A stretch of 64,000 nucleotides of DNA from Hyphomicrobiales bacterium (GTDB lineage Bacteria; Pseudomonadota; Alphaproteobacteria; Rhizobiales; Rhizobiaceae). The notes beneath the pieces were generated by a model that searched no databases, was not told where the DNA came from, and saw nothing but the letters and a program-made list of their open reading frames with translations. The stretch covers positions 1 to 64,000 of the forward strand of contig UEIJ01000008.1 in the NCBI GenBank assembly GCA_900470195.1, given 5' to 3'. This document shows positions 55,997 through 64,000 of the stretch, piece after piece (positions within the stretch are counted from its first letter, which is position 1; every line of letters starts with the position of its first letter). The translations under genes were made by a program, and so were the position numbers.

Positions 55997-56182
55997 CTAC
56001 TCTTTTGATAATCCGGCATGATCGCGCTCCAGTCGCGCGGCTCGGAGCCGTTCAGTTTTTGCGTCTACTGCAGCTCTTTCTTTTTCCAGAATGCCTTTGG
56101 CCGTCTTGTCGGTCACAGCGTTCTTTGTTTCCATCCTCGTGAGAGGCTGCTTGAAGAGCGTTTCTTTTGTGAGCTCACCCAT
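55997..56182 (-). CDS. Small conserved-looking protein ahead of rpsU
   Basis: A 61-residue basic, helical, coiled-coil-like protein ([20 protein letters not shown] ... [20 protein letters not shown]) with no signal or membrane part. GGGAG 9 bases before the ATG at 56182 supports translation. It lies between cspA and rpsU on the same strand and probably shares the rpsU transcript. I do not know the family; a role near the ribosome would be a guess. Confidence 0.6.
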   Translation of the reverse strand: MGELTKETLFKQPLTRMETKNAVTDKTAKGILEKERAAVDAKTERLRAARLERDHAGLSKE

Positions 56183-56249
56183 ATTGTAATACTCCCTTTT
56201 CGGCTGATGGTTCCGCATTTGGGACAGAAAAACACACGCCAAAATAAAA

Positions 56250-56271
56250 AAGGTCGGGCTAACCCGACCTT
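56250..56271 (-). terminator. Terminator of the cold-shock gene
   Basis: AAGGTCGGG and CCCGACCTT with a CTAA loop; on the minus strand a run of T follows. Confidence 0.88.
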
Positions 56272-56338
56272 CCAATTGTCTCAACGAACAATGCCAGTAC
56301 ATCCGTGGTCAAGGTCGAAGACAATATCTCGTCTCTGG

Positions 56339-56548
56339 CTATAGAGCCTGAAGGTTATCAGCGGCTTTCTTGCCCGACCGGCGATCGGCCACGAGTTCGA
56401 AGCTCACCTTTTGGCCTTCGTTGAGCGTATGCAATCCTGCTCGTTCAACGGCTGAAATGTGAACAAACACGTCTGGAGAGCCGTCTTCAGGCTGGATGAA
56501 ACCGAAACCTTTGCCGCCGTTAAAGAATTTTACTGTTCCATTAGTCAT
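56339..56548 (-). CDS. Cold-shock protein (CspA family)
   Basis: A 69-residue CSD protein: [50 protein letters not shown] holds RNP1 (KGFGFI) and RNP2 (VFVHI). It is a single-stranded RNA/DNA chaperone. AAGGAA precedes the ATG at 56548. The ~150-base upstream leader contains an 8-base inverted repeat, fitting the long structured leaders of cold-shock genes. Confidence 0.93.
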   Translation of the reverse strand: MTNGTVKFFNGGKGFGFIQPEDGSPDVFVHISAVERAGLHTLNEGQKVSFELVADRRSGKKAADNLQAL

Positions 56549-56583
56549 ACTGAAATTCCTTTCAATTTGCATGATCAAAGAAA

Positions 56584-56602
56584 CAACGAATAGAATTCGT
56601 TG
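56584..56602 (-). repeat. Inverted repeat in the cold-shock gene leader
   Basis: CAACGAAT and ATTCGTTG around a 3-base spacer, ~35 bases upstream of the start codon, in an AT-rich leader. Confidence 0.5.
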
Positions 56603-56759
56603 CGATTATTACGAAATTGAAAGAAAAAGCAGGCGCGATGAGCGGCATCTCGTTCGATGACAAAATCGATATTTGTTAATATATTCCTCAATATCCAATT
56701 TTACAAGGGACCATCATAATTATTATTTTTGTTATTGCCGCCGTGGAAACTCGCCACGA

Positions 56760-57080
56760 TCAGGACCGCGGCGCAAAGAGGATGATGCATGTCCCCGCGA
56801 AGGCCGTGCACGCGCCGATCATATCCCAGCGATCGGGGCGGGCGCCTTCGGCAAACCAGATCCACAAGATCGACGCGATTATGTAGATGCCGCCGTAAGC
56901 CGCATAGGCGCGGCCGGCTACATTGCTTTCGATAAGGGTCAGCAGATAGGCGAACGAGGCGAGGCTTAGCATCCCCGGCACCAGCCAGAGCGCTGACTTG
57001 CCAAGCTTCAACCAAGCCCAGAAGGCGAAGCATCCGGCAATTTCAAAGAGGGCTGCTGCGGCGTATATGGCGAATTGCAA
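56760..57080 (-). CDS. YnfA-family (UPF0060) membrane protein
   Basis: A 106-residue protein with four membrane helices, related to small multidrug transporters. The family pattern [29 protein letters not shown] and [28 protein letters not shown] is clear. The start is TTG at 57080 with GGGAG 9 bases upstream, giving the usual family length. YnfA members have been linked to drug efflux; the natural substrate is unknown. Confidence 0.88.
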   Translation of the reverse strand: MQFAIYAAAALFEIAGCFAFWAWLKLGKSALWLVPGMLSLASFAYLLTLIESNVAGRAYAAYGGIYIIASILWIWFAEGARPDRWDMIGACTAFAGTCIILFAPRS

Positions 57081-57161
57081 GGTGCTGCTCTCCCAGATCC
57101 CGGAACATTTTCAGCGAAGTGCGAAGCGTTTATTGCTTGGGATGATGCAGTGTACAAACAG

Positions 57162-58448
57162 TTAGAGCGGTTTCGGCAGTTCCGTTTTAGTCGCGGCCAC
57201 TCCAAGCGAAAGCTGATACCTGTATTCCAGCCCCGCACAACCCCAGATGACCCCGAAAAGCAGATAAAAATGACGCCAGTGATCGGTATCGATGACATTG
57301 CCGATCAAAACATGGCCGAGATAGGTTGCATAAGCGCACAGAAGAAACGGCTGCCACGGACGATTGCGAAACAGAAGCTTGAAGCCGATCCCGAGTGTCA
57401 GGAATGTCAGCGTCAGAAAGGCGATGAAGCCGATCCAGCCATATTCGAGCACCGCCTTGAGCCAGATATTGTGGGTGTCCTCGCCAAACTTCGGGGCGAA
57501 TTCGAGTGGACCAATGCCAAGCGGATGCTGGCTGGCAAGGACCAGTCCAAGCCAATGGCGCGCGAAGCGGCCGAGCCGTGCGCTATCATAGCTTTGTTCG
57601 AGGCGCGCGCGCTCGCGAAAGAAATCGCCGACGCCGGGGATTTGCAGGATGATCAGGATCGCGAGAATGATTGCTGCGACGACCAGCAGACCGATCGCTA
57701 TCAGCCGAAGGCGAAAACGATTGCTGTTGCTTTGCAGAAAGAGGGTGCCAAACAGAACGATGAAGGAAAGGGGCACCATCGCCCAGGCCGCACGCGAGAA
57801 GGACACCAGTACGCCGAGCGTAAGGAGGCAGCAGAACGGCAGATAGAGGGCCAAGTCGCGCAAGCCCCCGCGCATGACGCGATATAGCGTCCAGGTCAGG
57901 GGCAGTATCAGAAAAGGCCCATAAACGTTCGGGTCCTGAAATGCGCCCTGCGCCCGTCCGTAGCGCGTGAATATTTCCGCCCCGGGAAACAGGCCGAGAT
58001 AACCGGCGATGCCGAATATGGATGAAAGCATGCCGACCACAAGATAGGCATTGAAGATGGTCCGCAGACGTCTGTGATCAGCTTCGATCACAGCCGCGAA
58101 GAATACCGAAGTAAAACCCAGAAACAGCGAAACGGCGATGTAGAGCGGGGCTTTCTTGACGTCAGCCATCTGCATGACCGAGATCATGCCGCCGAAATTG
58201 AACACGGTAAGGATTGCCAGCAGCACAAGACTGGTTCTTGTCAGCCGCAGGCCGAACAACAATGCCAGCGCAATCAGGCCGACCATATAGAGTTCGTAAG
58301 GCGCGGGCTCGCTCATGACGAAGCCGAGCAGAAAAACGCCGAAACCGATCGCCGTGTTGGCGACGAGGCGATTGAGTGCACGTTTGCGCGCTACGTCTGC
58401 CCGCAGCACCATGGCTGGGGGCAGATTGCCGTCAAACCTGTGCGCCAC
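57162..58448 (-). CDS. O-antigen ligase/polymerase-like membrane protein (Wzy/WaaL fold)
   Basis: A ~428-residue protein with about ten to twelve membrane helices and the large periplasmic loop typical of Wzy_C (GRAQGAFQDPNVYGPFLILPL; FGEDTHNIWLKAVLEYGWIGF). The Asp-Pro-Asn and His residues match the active-site loop. It probably polymerises or ligates lipid-linked saccharide units. It follows the WcaJ-type gene on the same strand. The start is uncertain: GTG at 58448, TTG at 58457 or ATG at 58412 near the upstream stop, or GTG at 58520 overlapping it by 67 bases. Confidence 0.78.
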   Translation of the reverse strand: MAHRFDGNLPPAMVLRADVARKRALNRLVANTAIGFGVFLLGFVMSEPAPYELYMVGLIALALLFGLRLTRTSLVLLAILTVFNFGGMISVMQMADVKKAPLYIAVSLFLGFTSVFFAAVIEADHRRLRTIFNAYLVVGMLSSIFGIAGYLGLFPGAEIFTRYGRAQGAFQDPNVYGPFLILPLTWTLYRVMRGGLRDLALYLPFCCLLTLGVLVSFSRAAWAMVPLSFIVLFGTLFLQSNSNRFRLRLIAIGLLVVAAIILAILIILQIPGVGDFFRERARLEQSYDSARLGRFARHWLGLVLASQHPLGIGPLEFAPKFGEDTHNIWLKAVLEYGWIGFIAFLTLTFLTLGIGFKLLFRNRPWQPFLLCAYATYLGHVLIGNVIDTDHWRHFYLLFGVIWGCAGLEYRYQLSLGVAATKTELPKPL

Positions 58449-58453
58449 GCTGG

Positions 58454-60022
58454 TCAATAGGCGTTTTCCGTATTGAGGAGCCGTATCGGCGTCAGGAACA
58501 GAATCTTGAGATCGAGCCACAGCGACCAGTTTTCGATGTAATACAGATCGAACTCCGTGCGCATGCGGATTTTGTTTTCATTGTCGATTTCACCTCGCCA
58601 GCCATTGATCTGCGCCCAGCCGGTAACACCCGGCTTCACGCGATGGCGCGCGAAATAACCGTCAACGACCTCATTGTAGAGGACATTGTGCGAATGGGCT
58701 GCGACCGCATGCGGGCGGGGGCCGACTAGGGATAGGGAGCCTGCAAGAACATTGAAGAACTGCGGCAGCTCGTCGATCGAGGCTTTCCGGATGAAGCGCC
58801 CGACACGGGTTACGCGAGGATCGTTCTTGGTAACGGCCAGCTTCGCGGTCGGATCGCACATCTCGGTATACATCGACCGGAACTTCCAGACATTGATGAC
58901 TTCATTGTTGAAGCCATGCCGTTTCTGCTTGAAGATCACAGGGCCTTTGCTGTCCAGCTTGATGGCAATCGCCGTGCCGATCATGATGGGCGAAAGGAGA
59001 ATGATGCCGAGAATGCTGAACACCACGTCGAAGACGCGTTTGGCGACGGAATCCCAATCGTTGATCGGTTTGTCGAAAATATCCAGCATTGGTACCGCGC
59101 CGACATAGGAATAGGCGCGGGGACGGAAACGCAGGTGGTTGTTGAGGGCCGAGAGACGAATATCAACCGGGAGAACCCACAGCTTTTTCAGCAGAGCCAG
59201 CACGCGGGCTTCAGCGCTGATTGGCAGAGAGACGATCAGCATGTCGATGCGCGCAATGCGGGCGAATTCGATAAGCTCGTTGATATTGCCGAGTTTCGGA
59301 TAGCCCGCGACGATGGGTGGCGAACGCTTGTCGTCACGATCATCGAAGATGCCGCAGATGCGGATGTCGTTGTCCGGCTGCTGTTCAAGCGAGCGAATGA
59401 GCGCTTCTGCATTTGGACCGCCACCGACGATGACGGCGCGGCGCTCCATCGTGCCGTTTCGTGCCCAGCGCTTGATTTTCCAGGCAATGAAGATACGCGA
59501 AAGCACCAGCAGCACGCAGGCGCTGAGCGCCCAATAGAGGAACCAGCCGCGCGAGAAATCGGAGGAAGATTTCAGCAGGAAGCCCGCAATGGCAAGTGTG
59601 CCAAGTACGGCCGCCCAACTGATGAAAAGCCGCCGCAGATACCCCCCCGGACTGCGCAGTACGTTGATCTGATAGCCGTCGTTGACTTCCATCAGCAGGA
59701 CGAAAAGCGCGCCGCCGGCGATGATGATGAGCGGGTAATAGAGGACGAGATGCGTGCGGACGCCGACATAAAGCAGAAAGCTCGCAATACCGGCGAGGAA
59801 GACGAGCCCGAACTCCACCATGCGCATGACGCCGCTCAGCATCAGCGGTGAAAATGTTTCGCGCTGATACTGTTCGGCCATCTGGCGCGCAAGCGGACCG
59901 AGTTTCACCGAGCCTTGCGGCCTGGCGTCTTGCCCGGCTTCCTGCTTGCCGCTGGCTTCCATGGCTTTTCGGCCAAAAGGAGAAAGCGCATCATTATCTC
60001 GCACAACGTTGCCCCTGATCAT
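58454..60022 (-). CDS. Undecaprenyl-phosphate glycosylphosphotransferase (WcaJ-like)
   Basis: A 522-residue polyprenol sugar phosphotransferase that starts exopolysaccharide units by moving a hexose-1-phosphate to undecaprenyl phosphate. Four N-terminal helices, a CoA-binding-like cytosolic domain (AVIVGGGPNAEALIRSLEQ), then the catalytic domain: KRVFDVVFSILGIILLSPIM, KSMYTEM-like FRSMYTEM, and KASIDELPQFFNVLAGSLSLVGPRP with the DE pair. The length fits the long WcaJ form. A ~500-base gap precedes it. Confidence 0.9.
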   Translation of the reverse strand: MIRGNVVRDNDALSPFGRKAMEASGKQEAGQDARPQGSVKLGPLARQMAEQYQRETFSPLMLSGVMRMVEFGLVFLAGIASFLLYVGVRTHLVLYYPLIIIAGGALFVLLMEVNDGYQINVLRSPGGYLRRLFISWAAVLGTLAIAGFLLKSSSDFSRGWFLYWALSACVLLVLSRIFIAWKIKRWARNGTMERRAVIVGGGPNAEALIRSLEQQPDNDIRICGIFDDRDDKRSPPIVAGYPKLGNINELIEFARIARIDMLIVSLPISAEARVLALLKKLWVLPVDIRLSALNNHLRFRPRAYSYVGAVPMLDIFDKPINDWDSVAKRVFDVVFSILGIILLSPIMIGTAIAIKLDSKGPVIFKQKRHGFNNEVINVWKFRSMYTEMCDPTAKLAVTKNDPRVTRVGRFIRKASIDELPQFFNVLAGSLSLVGPRPHAVAAHSHNVLYNEVVDGYFARHRVKPGVTGWAQINGWRGEIDNENKIRMRTEFDLYYIENWSLWLDLKILFLTPIRLLNTENAY

Positions 60023-60530
60023 AAAGATGACGCGTAGTGATTAGCCTCAAAGTTCTAAGCAGAACATGAACACTGCCTGACAAGCTTACGGCTTAGGTAA
60101 ACACTCGATTAAATACATGACTGAAAGCCGTTACTGTTAGCAATGGCTAAAATAGAAAAGATTTCTGCCCCAACTGTTACTACATTGGCTGCGGCAACCG
60201 GTAGGCGCCAGTTGTCGCAAGGCTTGCCTTGCCGGATTATATTGCCTAGGACGGTGATATGGAACCGTTGGAAGATAAAGCTGCAAGCGGCATTTTGCCA
60301 TCGAACTGTTCGGCACATATCGCCGTCAACAGGCAGGCTCTCTTCCCCCTCCTGATCGGCACCAGATCGGACGATGTCATGGGGTTGCTGCGCGTCTGAC
60401 CGCACAGCGACCCAAAATCCTGATGAGAGCAATTCACGCTGCGACCTTTGAAGGTCGTATTAACTGTTTGTTTTGATGCGCTTTTGTCCGAGTCGTTAGC
60501 GGCATTCGGTAAGGCGCGCTAGGGTTGATC
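60023..60530. other. Intergenic region in the exopolysaccharide locus
   Basis: About 500 bases between the divergent WcaJ-like and methyltransferase-like genes. It is AT-richer than its flanks. Short frames on both strands (for example 60143-60355) have no binding site or family. Promoters for both neighbours should lie here; I see nothing else. Confidence 0.4.
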
Positions 60531-61262
60531 ATGACTATCTGGGCCGAATTGGCTAGAGCGGGCAATCATGCCGGCGATGAAATTCTGTTGCGAAAACGCG
60601 ATCACATCTATGAAATTCGCTATAACGGCCTGGAACTGATGTCCAACATCAATTTCCAGTCCGAAACCGTATTGGCAGAACGGTCGCTTCGCCTGCACGG
60701 GCGGGCGGTGTCGCATATGCTGATCGGCGGGCTCGGCATGGGCTTTACGCTTCGGGCCGCACTCGATTTGCTTGGACCGGATGCCAGGGTGATAGTCTGC
60801 GAGCTTGTGCCGGAGATCGTGGACTGGAACCGGACCCATATCGGTCATCTTGCGGACCATCCGTTGAAAGACCCGCGCGTCGATGTCCGGGTTGCGGACG
60901 TAATGGATGTTCTCCGTGCAGAGCCGGGCCGGTATGACGCCATTCTGATGGACACGGATAATGGACCGGATTTCACCGTCCGCGCTGCCAATGGCGCCAT
61001 CTATGAAGATGATGGCCTCAGGCTGGTGAAAGGAGCGTTGAAGCCGAATGGCATCGCCGCTTTCTGGTCGGCAACCATATCCAACCCGTTTGAAGATAAG
61101 CTGGACATGCTGCCCTGGGAGTGGCAACGCGAGGATGTATCGCTCATCGGCGGGCGCGCCGATGCGTTCCATTACATCTATTTTGCGGCGCGGGGCGGAT
61201 TTCGATCGCAGGTCGACAGGGCCATCACTGCGTCCCAGCCCTTTGCGGCAATGGCGGGCTGA
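60531..61262 (+). CDS. Spermidine synthase-like SAM-dependent protein
   Basis: A 243-residue protein of the spermidine synthase/methyltransferase fold: SHMLIGGLGMGFTLRAALDLLGPDARVIVCELVPEIVDWNR holds the nucleotide motif and acidic residue, then RYDAILMDTDNGPDF. The N-terminal part begins DEILLRKRDHIYEIRYNGLELMSN, as in spermine/spermidine synthase-like proteins without the tetramer domain. The substrate is unknown. The ATG at 60531 is used. It is convergent with the GT4 gene across an 8-base hairpin. Confidence 0.75.
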   Translation: MTIWAELARAGNHAGDEILLRKRDHIYEIRYNGLELMSNINFQSETVLAERSLRLHGRAVSHMLIGGLGMGFTLRAALDLLGPDARVIVCELVPEIVDWNRTHIGHLADHPLKDPRVDVRVADVMDVLRAEPGRYDAILMDTDNGPDFTVRAANGAIYEDDGLRLVKGALKPNGIAAFWSATISNPFEDKLDMLPWEWQREDVSLIGGRADAFHYIYFAARGGFRSQVDRAITASQPFAAMAG

Positions 61263-61277
61263 GGGAATATCCCTCAG
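61259..61277. terminator. Short hairpin over both convergent stops
   Basis: CTGAGGGA and TCCCTCAG with an ATA loop, spanning the stop of the plus-strand gene and reaching the minus-strand stop. There is little T run, so termination is uncertain. Confidence 0.45.
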
Positions 61278-62437
61278 TCTTCCGGTACTGTCCGGTCCGG
61301 ATGCGCCTCGTAATAGATCGTCTCGATCGAGTGCGCCATGGATTGCAGGCTGAAACGCTCGTGTAGCCGCGCTGCGTCCGGCATCGCGGCGCGAAACGCT
61401 CCGGGATCATCCGCAACGCTCAGCATCTTATGCGCAAGCGCCTCGTCCTCCGGCTCCACCAGCGCCGGGGAACGAGGTCCGAACACTTCGGGGATGCCGC
61501 CGACATTGCTGGCGATGACAGGTTTTCCTGCGGCGAGCGCCTCCAGAACGATATAAGGAAACGCTTCGGCACGCGATGGAACCACCATTATCCGCCCCAG
61601 GGCAAAGGCGTCTCGCGCAGCCATGCCGGGTAGAAACCGGATTTGCCCGGAAACGCCAAGTTCGTCGGCAAGGGCGATGAAGCCGGGCTTTTCCGCGCCG
61701 TCTCCCACCATGGTTGCGGTGAAGTCGCGCTGGTTCTGGGTGCGCAGACGAGCAAGGGCACGGATCATGAGGTCCGGTCCCTTCAACTCGCGCATCGTGC
61801 CGACAAACAGAAAGTCACTGGCATCGGCTGCGTCGGCGACCGGGATGAACTCCCCTTCGGTCAAACCGTTATAAACGACGGCGTGGAGGCCATAGGGCCG
61901 CCCTACCTTCTCTTCGTAGATGCGCTTTTCGAAGTTCGAGACGAACATCACCGCATCGGTCAGAGGGGCCAGCAATCTCTCGACCAGAAAGACGGCGCCG
62001 CCGCGCCGCGTTTTCCGGTCGAAATGCAGGCTGCCGCCATGCGGTGAATAGATACGGGCTACGCGAGACCTGAATACCCGTAAGACTGAGCCGAACAAAC
62101 GTGCATAGACCCCACCCTTGGCGCCATGTCCGTGCAATATGTCCGGCTGCAATTTCTTGATGATGCGATATGTTTTATAGGCTGCGGCTGCATCGCCCAA
62201 TCCGACGTGGCGCTGCATGGCAATTCGATGAAGGCCGAGCGCGAGCTTTGGCCGTAATTCTTCCAGAAGCGCGTCTTCGCGCGGGCCGCCGGTGCTTGCG
62301 TCGCAGACGATGCCGACCGCGTGGCCTTTTTCCGCCTGCAAGTCCACCAGATCGCGAACATGGCGGAAGAGCCCACCGGTCGGTTCGCGGAAACAGTGGA
62401 CGATACGCAGTGGGGAGACATTGGTGTCATCAGCCAT
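61274..62437 (-). CDS. Glycosyltransferase family 4
   Basis: A 387-residue GT-B enzyme. N-terminal acceptor domain (RIVHCFREPTGGLFRHVRDLVDLQAEKGHAVGIV), C-terminal donor domain with FVGTMRELKGPDLMIRALARL and the EX7E motif EAFPYIVLEALAAGKPVIASNVGG. It would add a sugar to the growing exopolysaccharide unit. It lies 9 bases after the export lipoprotein gene, so the two form an operon. Confidence 0.88.
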   Translation of the reverse strand: MADDTNVSPLRIVHCFREPTGGLFRHVRDLVDLQAEKGHAVGIVCDASTGGPREDALLEELRPKLALGLHRIAMQRHVGLGDAAAAYKTYRIIKKLQPDILHGHGAKGGVYARLFGSVLRVFRSRVARIYSPHGGSLHFDRKTRRGGAVFLVERLLAPLTDAVMFVSNFEKRIYEEKVGRPYGLHAVVYNGLTEGEFIPVADAADASDFLFVGTMRELKGPDLMIRALARLRTQNQRDFTATMVGDGAEKPGFIALADELGVSGQIRFLPGMAARDAFALGRIMVVPSRAEAFPYIVLEALAAGKPVIASNVGGIPEVFGPRSPALVEPEDEALAHKMLSVADDPGAFRAAMPDAARLHERFSLQSMAHSIETIYYEAHPDRTVPED

Positions 62438-62446
62438 CAATCGCCA

Positions 62447-63037
62447 TCAGAACAGACGTTCGCGCACATAGATCGTGTCGCCCGGCAGGATAGGATCTGA
62501 AATCAGCACGCGACCGGTCAGAACCTTGCCGTTGAACTGGCGCGTGATGTCGACATTTTCCTGATTGGCACGGGGGCTGAAACCGCCGGCAGCGGCAATT
62601 GCCTTCTGTGCGGTCATGCCAGGGACATAGGAATATTGGCCGGCAGCACCAACTTCGCCCATCACGAAAATGGGGCGATAGCGGTCGATTTCCGCGCTGA
62701 CGTCCGGGTCGCGCAGGTAGCCGCCGCGCAGCTTCGATGCGATGATGCCTTCCAGCTGTTTGGATGTCTTCCCGCGCGCCGGAATGCTGCCGACGAGCGG
62801 GAAGGCTATATAGCCAGCCTGATCGACGCTATAGGTGTTGGTGAGGCTCGGCTGCTCGAAAACCGTAATGCGCACGCGATCACCCGCGTCCAGCATATAG
62901 GGCTGGTTCAGCGCTTCGTGGAAAGCGGGCGGGGCAGGGCGATAGCTGGAGCAGGCAGAAAGCGTCATGGCGGCAAGGCCGAGTGCCACGAGCAGAGTGT
63001 GGCCTTTGCGCTTGTTATGAGTTGTCGTCGCCGTCAT
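62447..63037 (-). CDS. Polysaccharide export lipoprotein (Wza-like)
   Basis: A 196-residue lipoprotein: signal with lipobox TLSAC, Poly_export domain (YMLDAGDRVRITVFEQPSLTNTYSVDQAGYIAFPLVGSI) and a SLBB-like part (VMGEVGAAGQYSYVPGMTAQKAIAAAGGF). It is shorter than E. coli Wza (~380), as is usual in rhizobia. It would form the outer-membrane or periplasmic exit for the polysaccharide. It is divergent from the Wzc/GumC-like gene. Confidence 0.88.
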   Translation of the reverse strand: MTATTTHNKRKGHTLLVALGLAAMTLSACSSYRPAPPAFHEALNQPYMLDAGDRVRITVFEQPSLTNTYSVDQAGYIAFPLVGSIPARGKTSKQLEGIIASKLRGGYLRDPDVSAEIDRYRPIFVMGEVGAAGQYSYVPGMTAQKAIAAAGGFSPRANQENVDITRQFNGKVLTGRVLISDPILPGDTIYVRERLF

Positions 63038-63329
63038 CTTCCGCCTCGGTTCTTCCGAAAAGCATTATTTCCTACGAACGCAATCGACGCGGTATGCCGC
63101 GTGGTTACGAATATCGGTTGCAAGCGTTATCGATTGATTAGGGTTAATGGCTGGTAAAGAAGACAGGTTCCAGCGCAAAAACTTTGCGGCTTGCCGGTGG
63201 CTTATCCCGTTTAACCCTCTGGTTACCTTGTTCCTTTACCGTTCGGCGAGATTCGGGGGTCGTTTACCCCACGCGGGCGAGAGCGGTCGCGCGCCCAAGC
63301 GCACTCGCGAAGTCCATGGAGAATGGTGA

Positions 63330-64000
63330 ATGGCAGAAGTCGGTCCGTTATCAAAAGATGCAGATATCGATATCGGCGCGCTGTTCGCCAGCCTGCGGCG
63401 CCACTGGCTGTTCATTGTTGTCGGCGCGCTTCTCATGGCGGCGCTTGCTTGGGCCATCTGCCTCCTTCTGACGCCGGATTATCGTGCCGAAGCGCGCATC
63501 ATGATCGAGGCTCGCGAATCCATCTATACCCGTCCCAATGGCGAAACCGCCGCCGAGCGGCCACTATTCGATGCCGAAGGCGTGAAAAGCCAGGTCGAGG
63601 TATTTTCCTCCGGCGAGCTTCTCAAGAAGGTTTCCGACGACCTCAAGCTCACCGATAACGCAGCTTTCACGGCGACCGACGTGAAGCCGTGGACCCAGGC
63701 TCTCATCATGCTGGGCATGCGCACGGACCCGGCGCGGCTGACCCCGGAAGAGCGTGTTTTACAGAAACTTCGCAAAAACATGCAGGTTTTTGCTGTTACC
63801 GCCTCGCGCGTCATCGTGGTGCAATACACATCCGCGGACCCTGAGACAGCTAAGAACGTCGCCAACGCGCTGGCCAATCAATATATCCTGTTCCAGCAGG
63901 CTGCGAAGCTGGCATCGAACGATGATGCGACCGGTTGGCTTGCCCCCGAAATCGACGACCTGCGCAATCGTGTCCGCGATGCGGAAAGGAAGGTCGCGGA
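63330..64000 (+). CDS. Wzc/GumC-like polysaccharide co-polymerase (partial, runs off the window)
   Basis: The frame from the ATG at 63330 is open to the end of the window (~223 residues). It starts with a short acidic stretch (DADIDIGALFASLRRHW), then a membrane helix (LFIVVGALLMAALAWAICLLL) and a Wzz domain (YRAEARIMIEARESIYTRPN; SRVIVVQYTSADPETAKNVANALANQY), entering a coiled coil (LAPEIDDLRNRVRDAERKVA). This is the N-terminal part of a chain-length or exopolysaccharide transport protein. Whether it carries a C-terminal tyrosine kinase cannot be seen. Confidence 0.85.
   Translation, partial: MAEVGPLSKDADIDIGALFASLRRHWLFIVVGALLMAALAWAICLLLTPDYRAEARIMIEARESIYTRPNGETAAERPLFDAEGVKSQVEVFSSGELLKKVSDDLKLTDNAAFTATDVKPWTQALIMLGMRTDPARLTPEERVLQKLRKNMQVFAVTASRVIVVQYTSADPETAKNVANALANQYILFQQAAKLASNDDATGWLAPEIDDLRNRVRDAERKVA

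Overview
The window looks like a piece of the main chromosome of an alphaproteobacterium of the order Rhizobiales, most likely Brucella in the broad sense (Brucella/Ochrobactrum). The evidence is the aapJQMP general amino acid permease operon, an ldtR-ldtP pair, a Mg-type HemB, the ribD-ribE-ribH-nusB-hppA order, DUF6163 and the CBP3-like chaperone beside a DUF177 gene. The GC content is moderately high throughout. The assignment rests on gene content recalled from known families, not on a search.

Layout. 1-1.8 kb: the end of a prophage, with the tail of an unknown phage gene and then a lysis module (GH108 endolysin, nested Rz/Rz1 spanins, putative holin), each gene overlapping the next. 2.0-5.0 kb: a divergent signal peptidase-like gene and several small exported proteins (PepSY-like, SH3, glycine-zipper lipoprotein, RcnB-like). 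5.0-10.4 kb: an ionotropic glutamate receptor-like channel, a long AI-2E family transporter, cystathionine beta-lyase and a PAP2 phosphatase. 10.9-15.5 kb: aapJQMP ending in a strong terminator. 15.5-20.2 kb: small regulators, VOC proteins, an AHSA1/ArsR pair, an HxlR regulator, and a flavin monooxygenase with a zf-CHCC protein. 20.4-24.3 kb: ppk-ppx (polyphosphate synthesis and hydrolysis, coupled by a 4-base overlap). 24.4-36.7 kb: rnd, aspS, a secreted protein of unknown function, parC, bpt, RDD protein, hemB, a 3-hydroxyisobutyryl-CoA hydrolase and a DUF411 copper-type protein.

37.0-52.6 kb is conserved housekeeping DNA: ldtR/ldtP (cell-wall 3-3 crosslinks and their regulator), glyA, nrdR, the riboflavin operon with nusB, the proton-pumping pyrophosphatase hppA, bamE, a cytochrome bc1 assembly chaperone, DUF177, plsX, fabH, ihfA and a MerR regulator. 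52.6-53.3 kb holds the most striking feature of the window. A guanidinium exporter (Gdx/SugE type SMR) is preceded on the minus strand by two separate guanidine-II (mini-ykkC) riboswitches, each a pair of ACGR-loop hairpins. The upstream one sits in front of a 32-codon reading frame with a good ribosome binding site. 53.4-57.1 kb: a Tat-exported metallo-beta-lactamase-fold protein, an SDR, tRNA-Pro(GGG), rpsU, a small conserved-looking protein, a cold-shock protein and YnfA.

57.1-64 kb: part of an exopolysaccharide locus (Wzy/WaaL-like membrane protein, WcaJ-type initiating transferase, a GT4 glycosyltransferase, a Wza-like export lipoprotein and the start of a Wzc/GumC-like protein cut by the window edge), with a spermidine synthase-like protein among them. 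No CRISPR array, rRNA gene or intact insertion sequence was seen.
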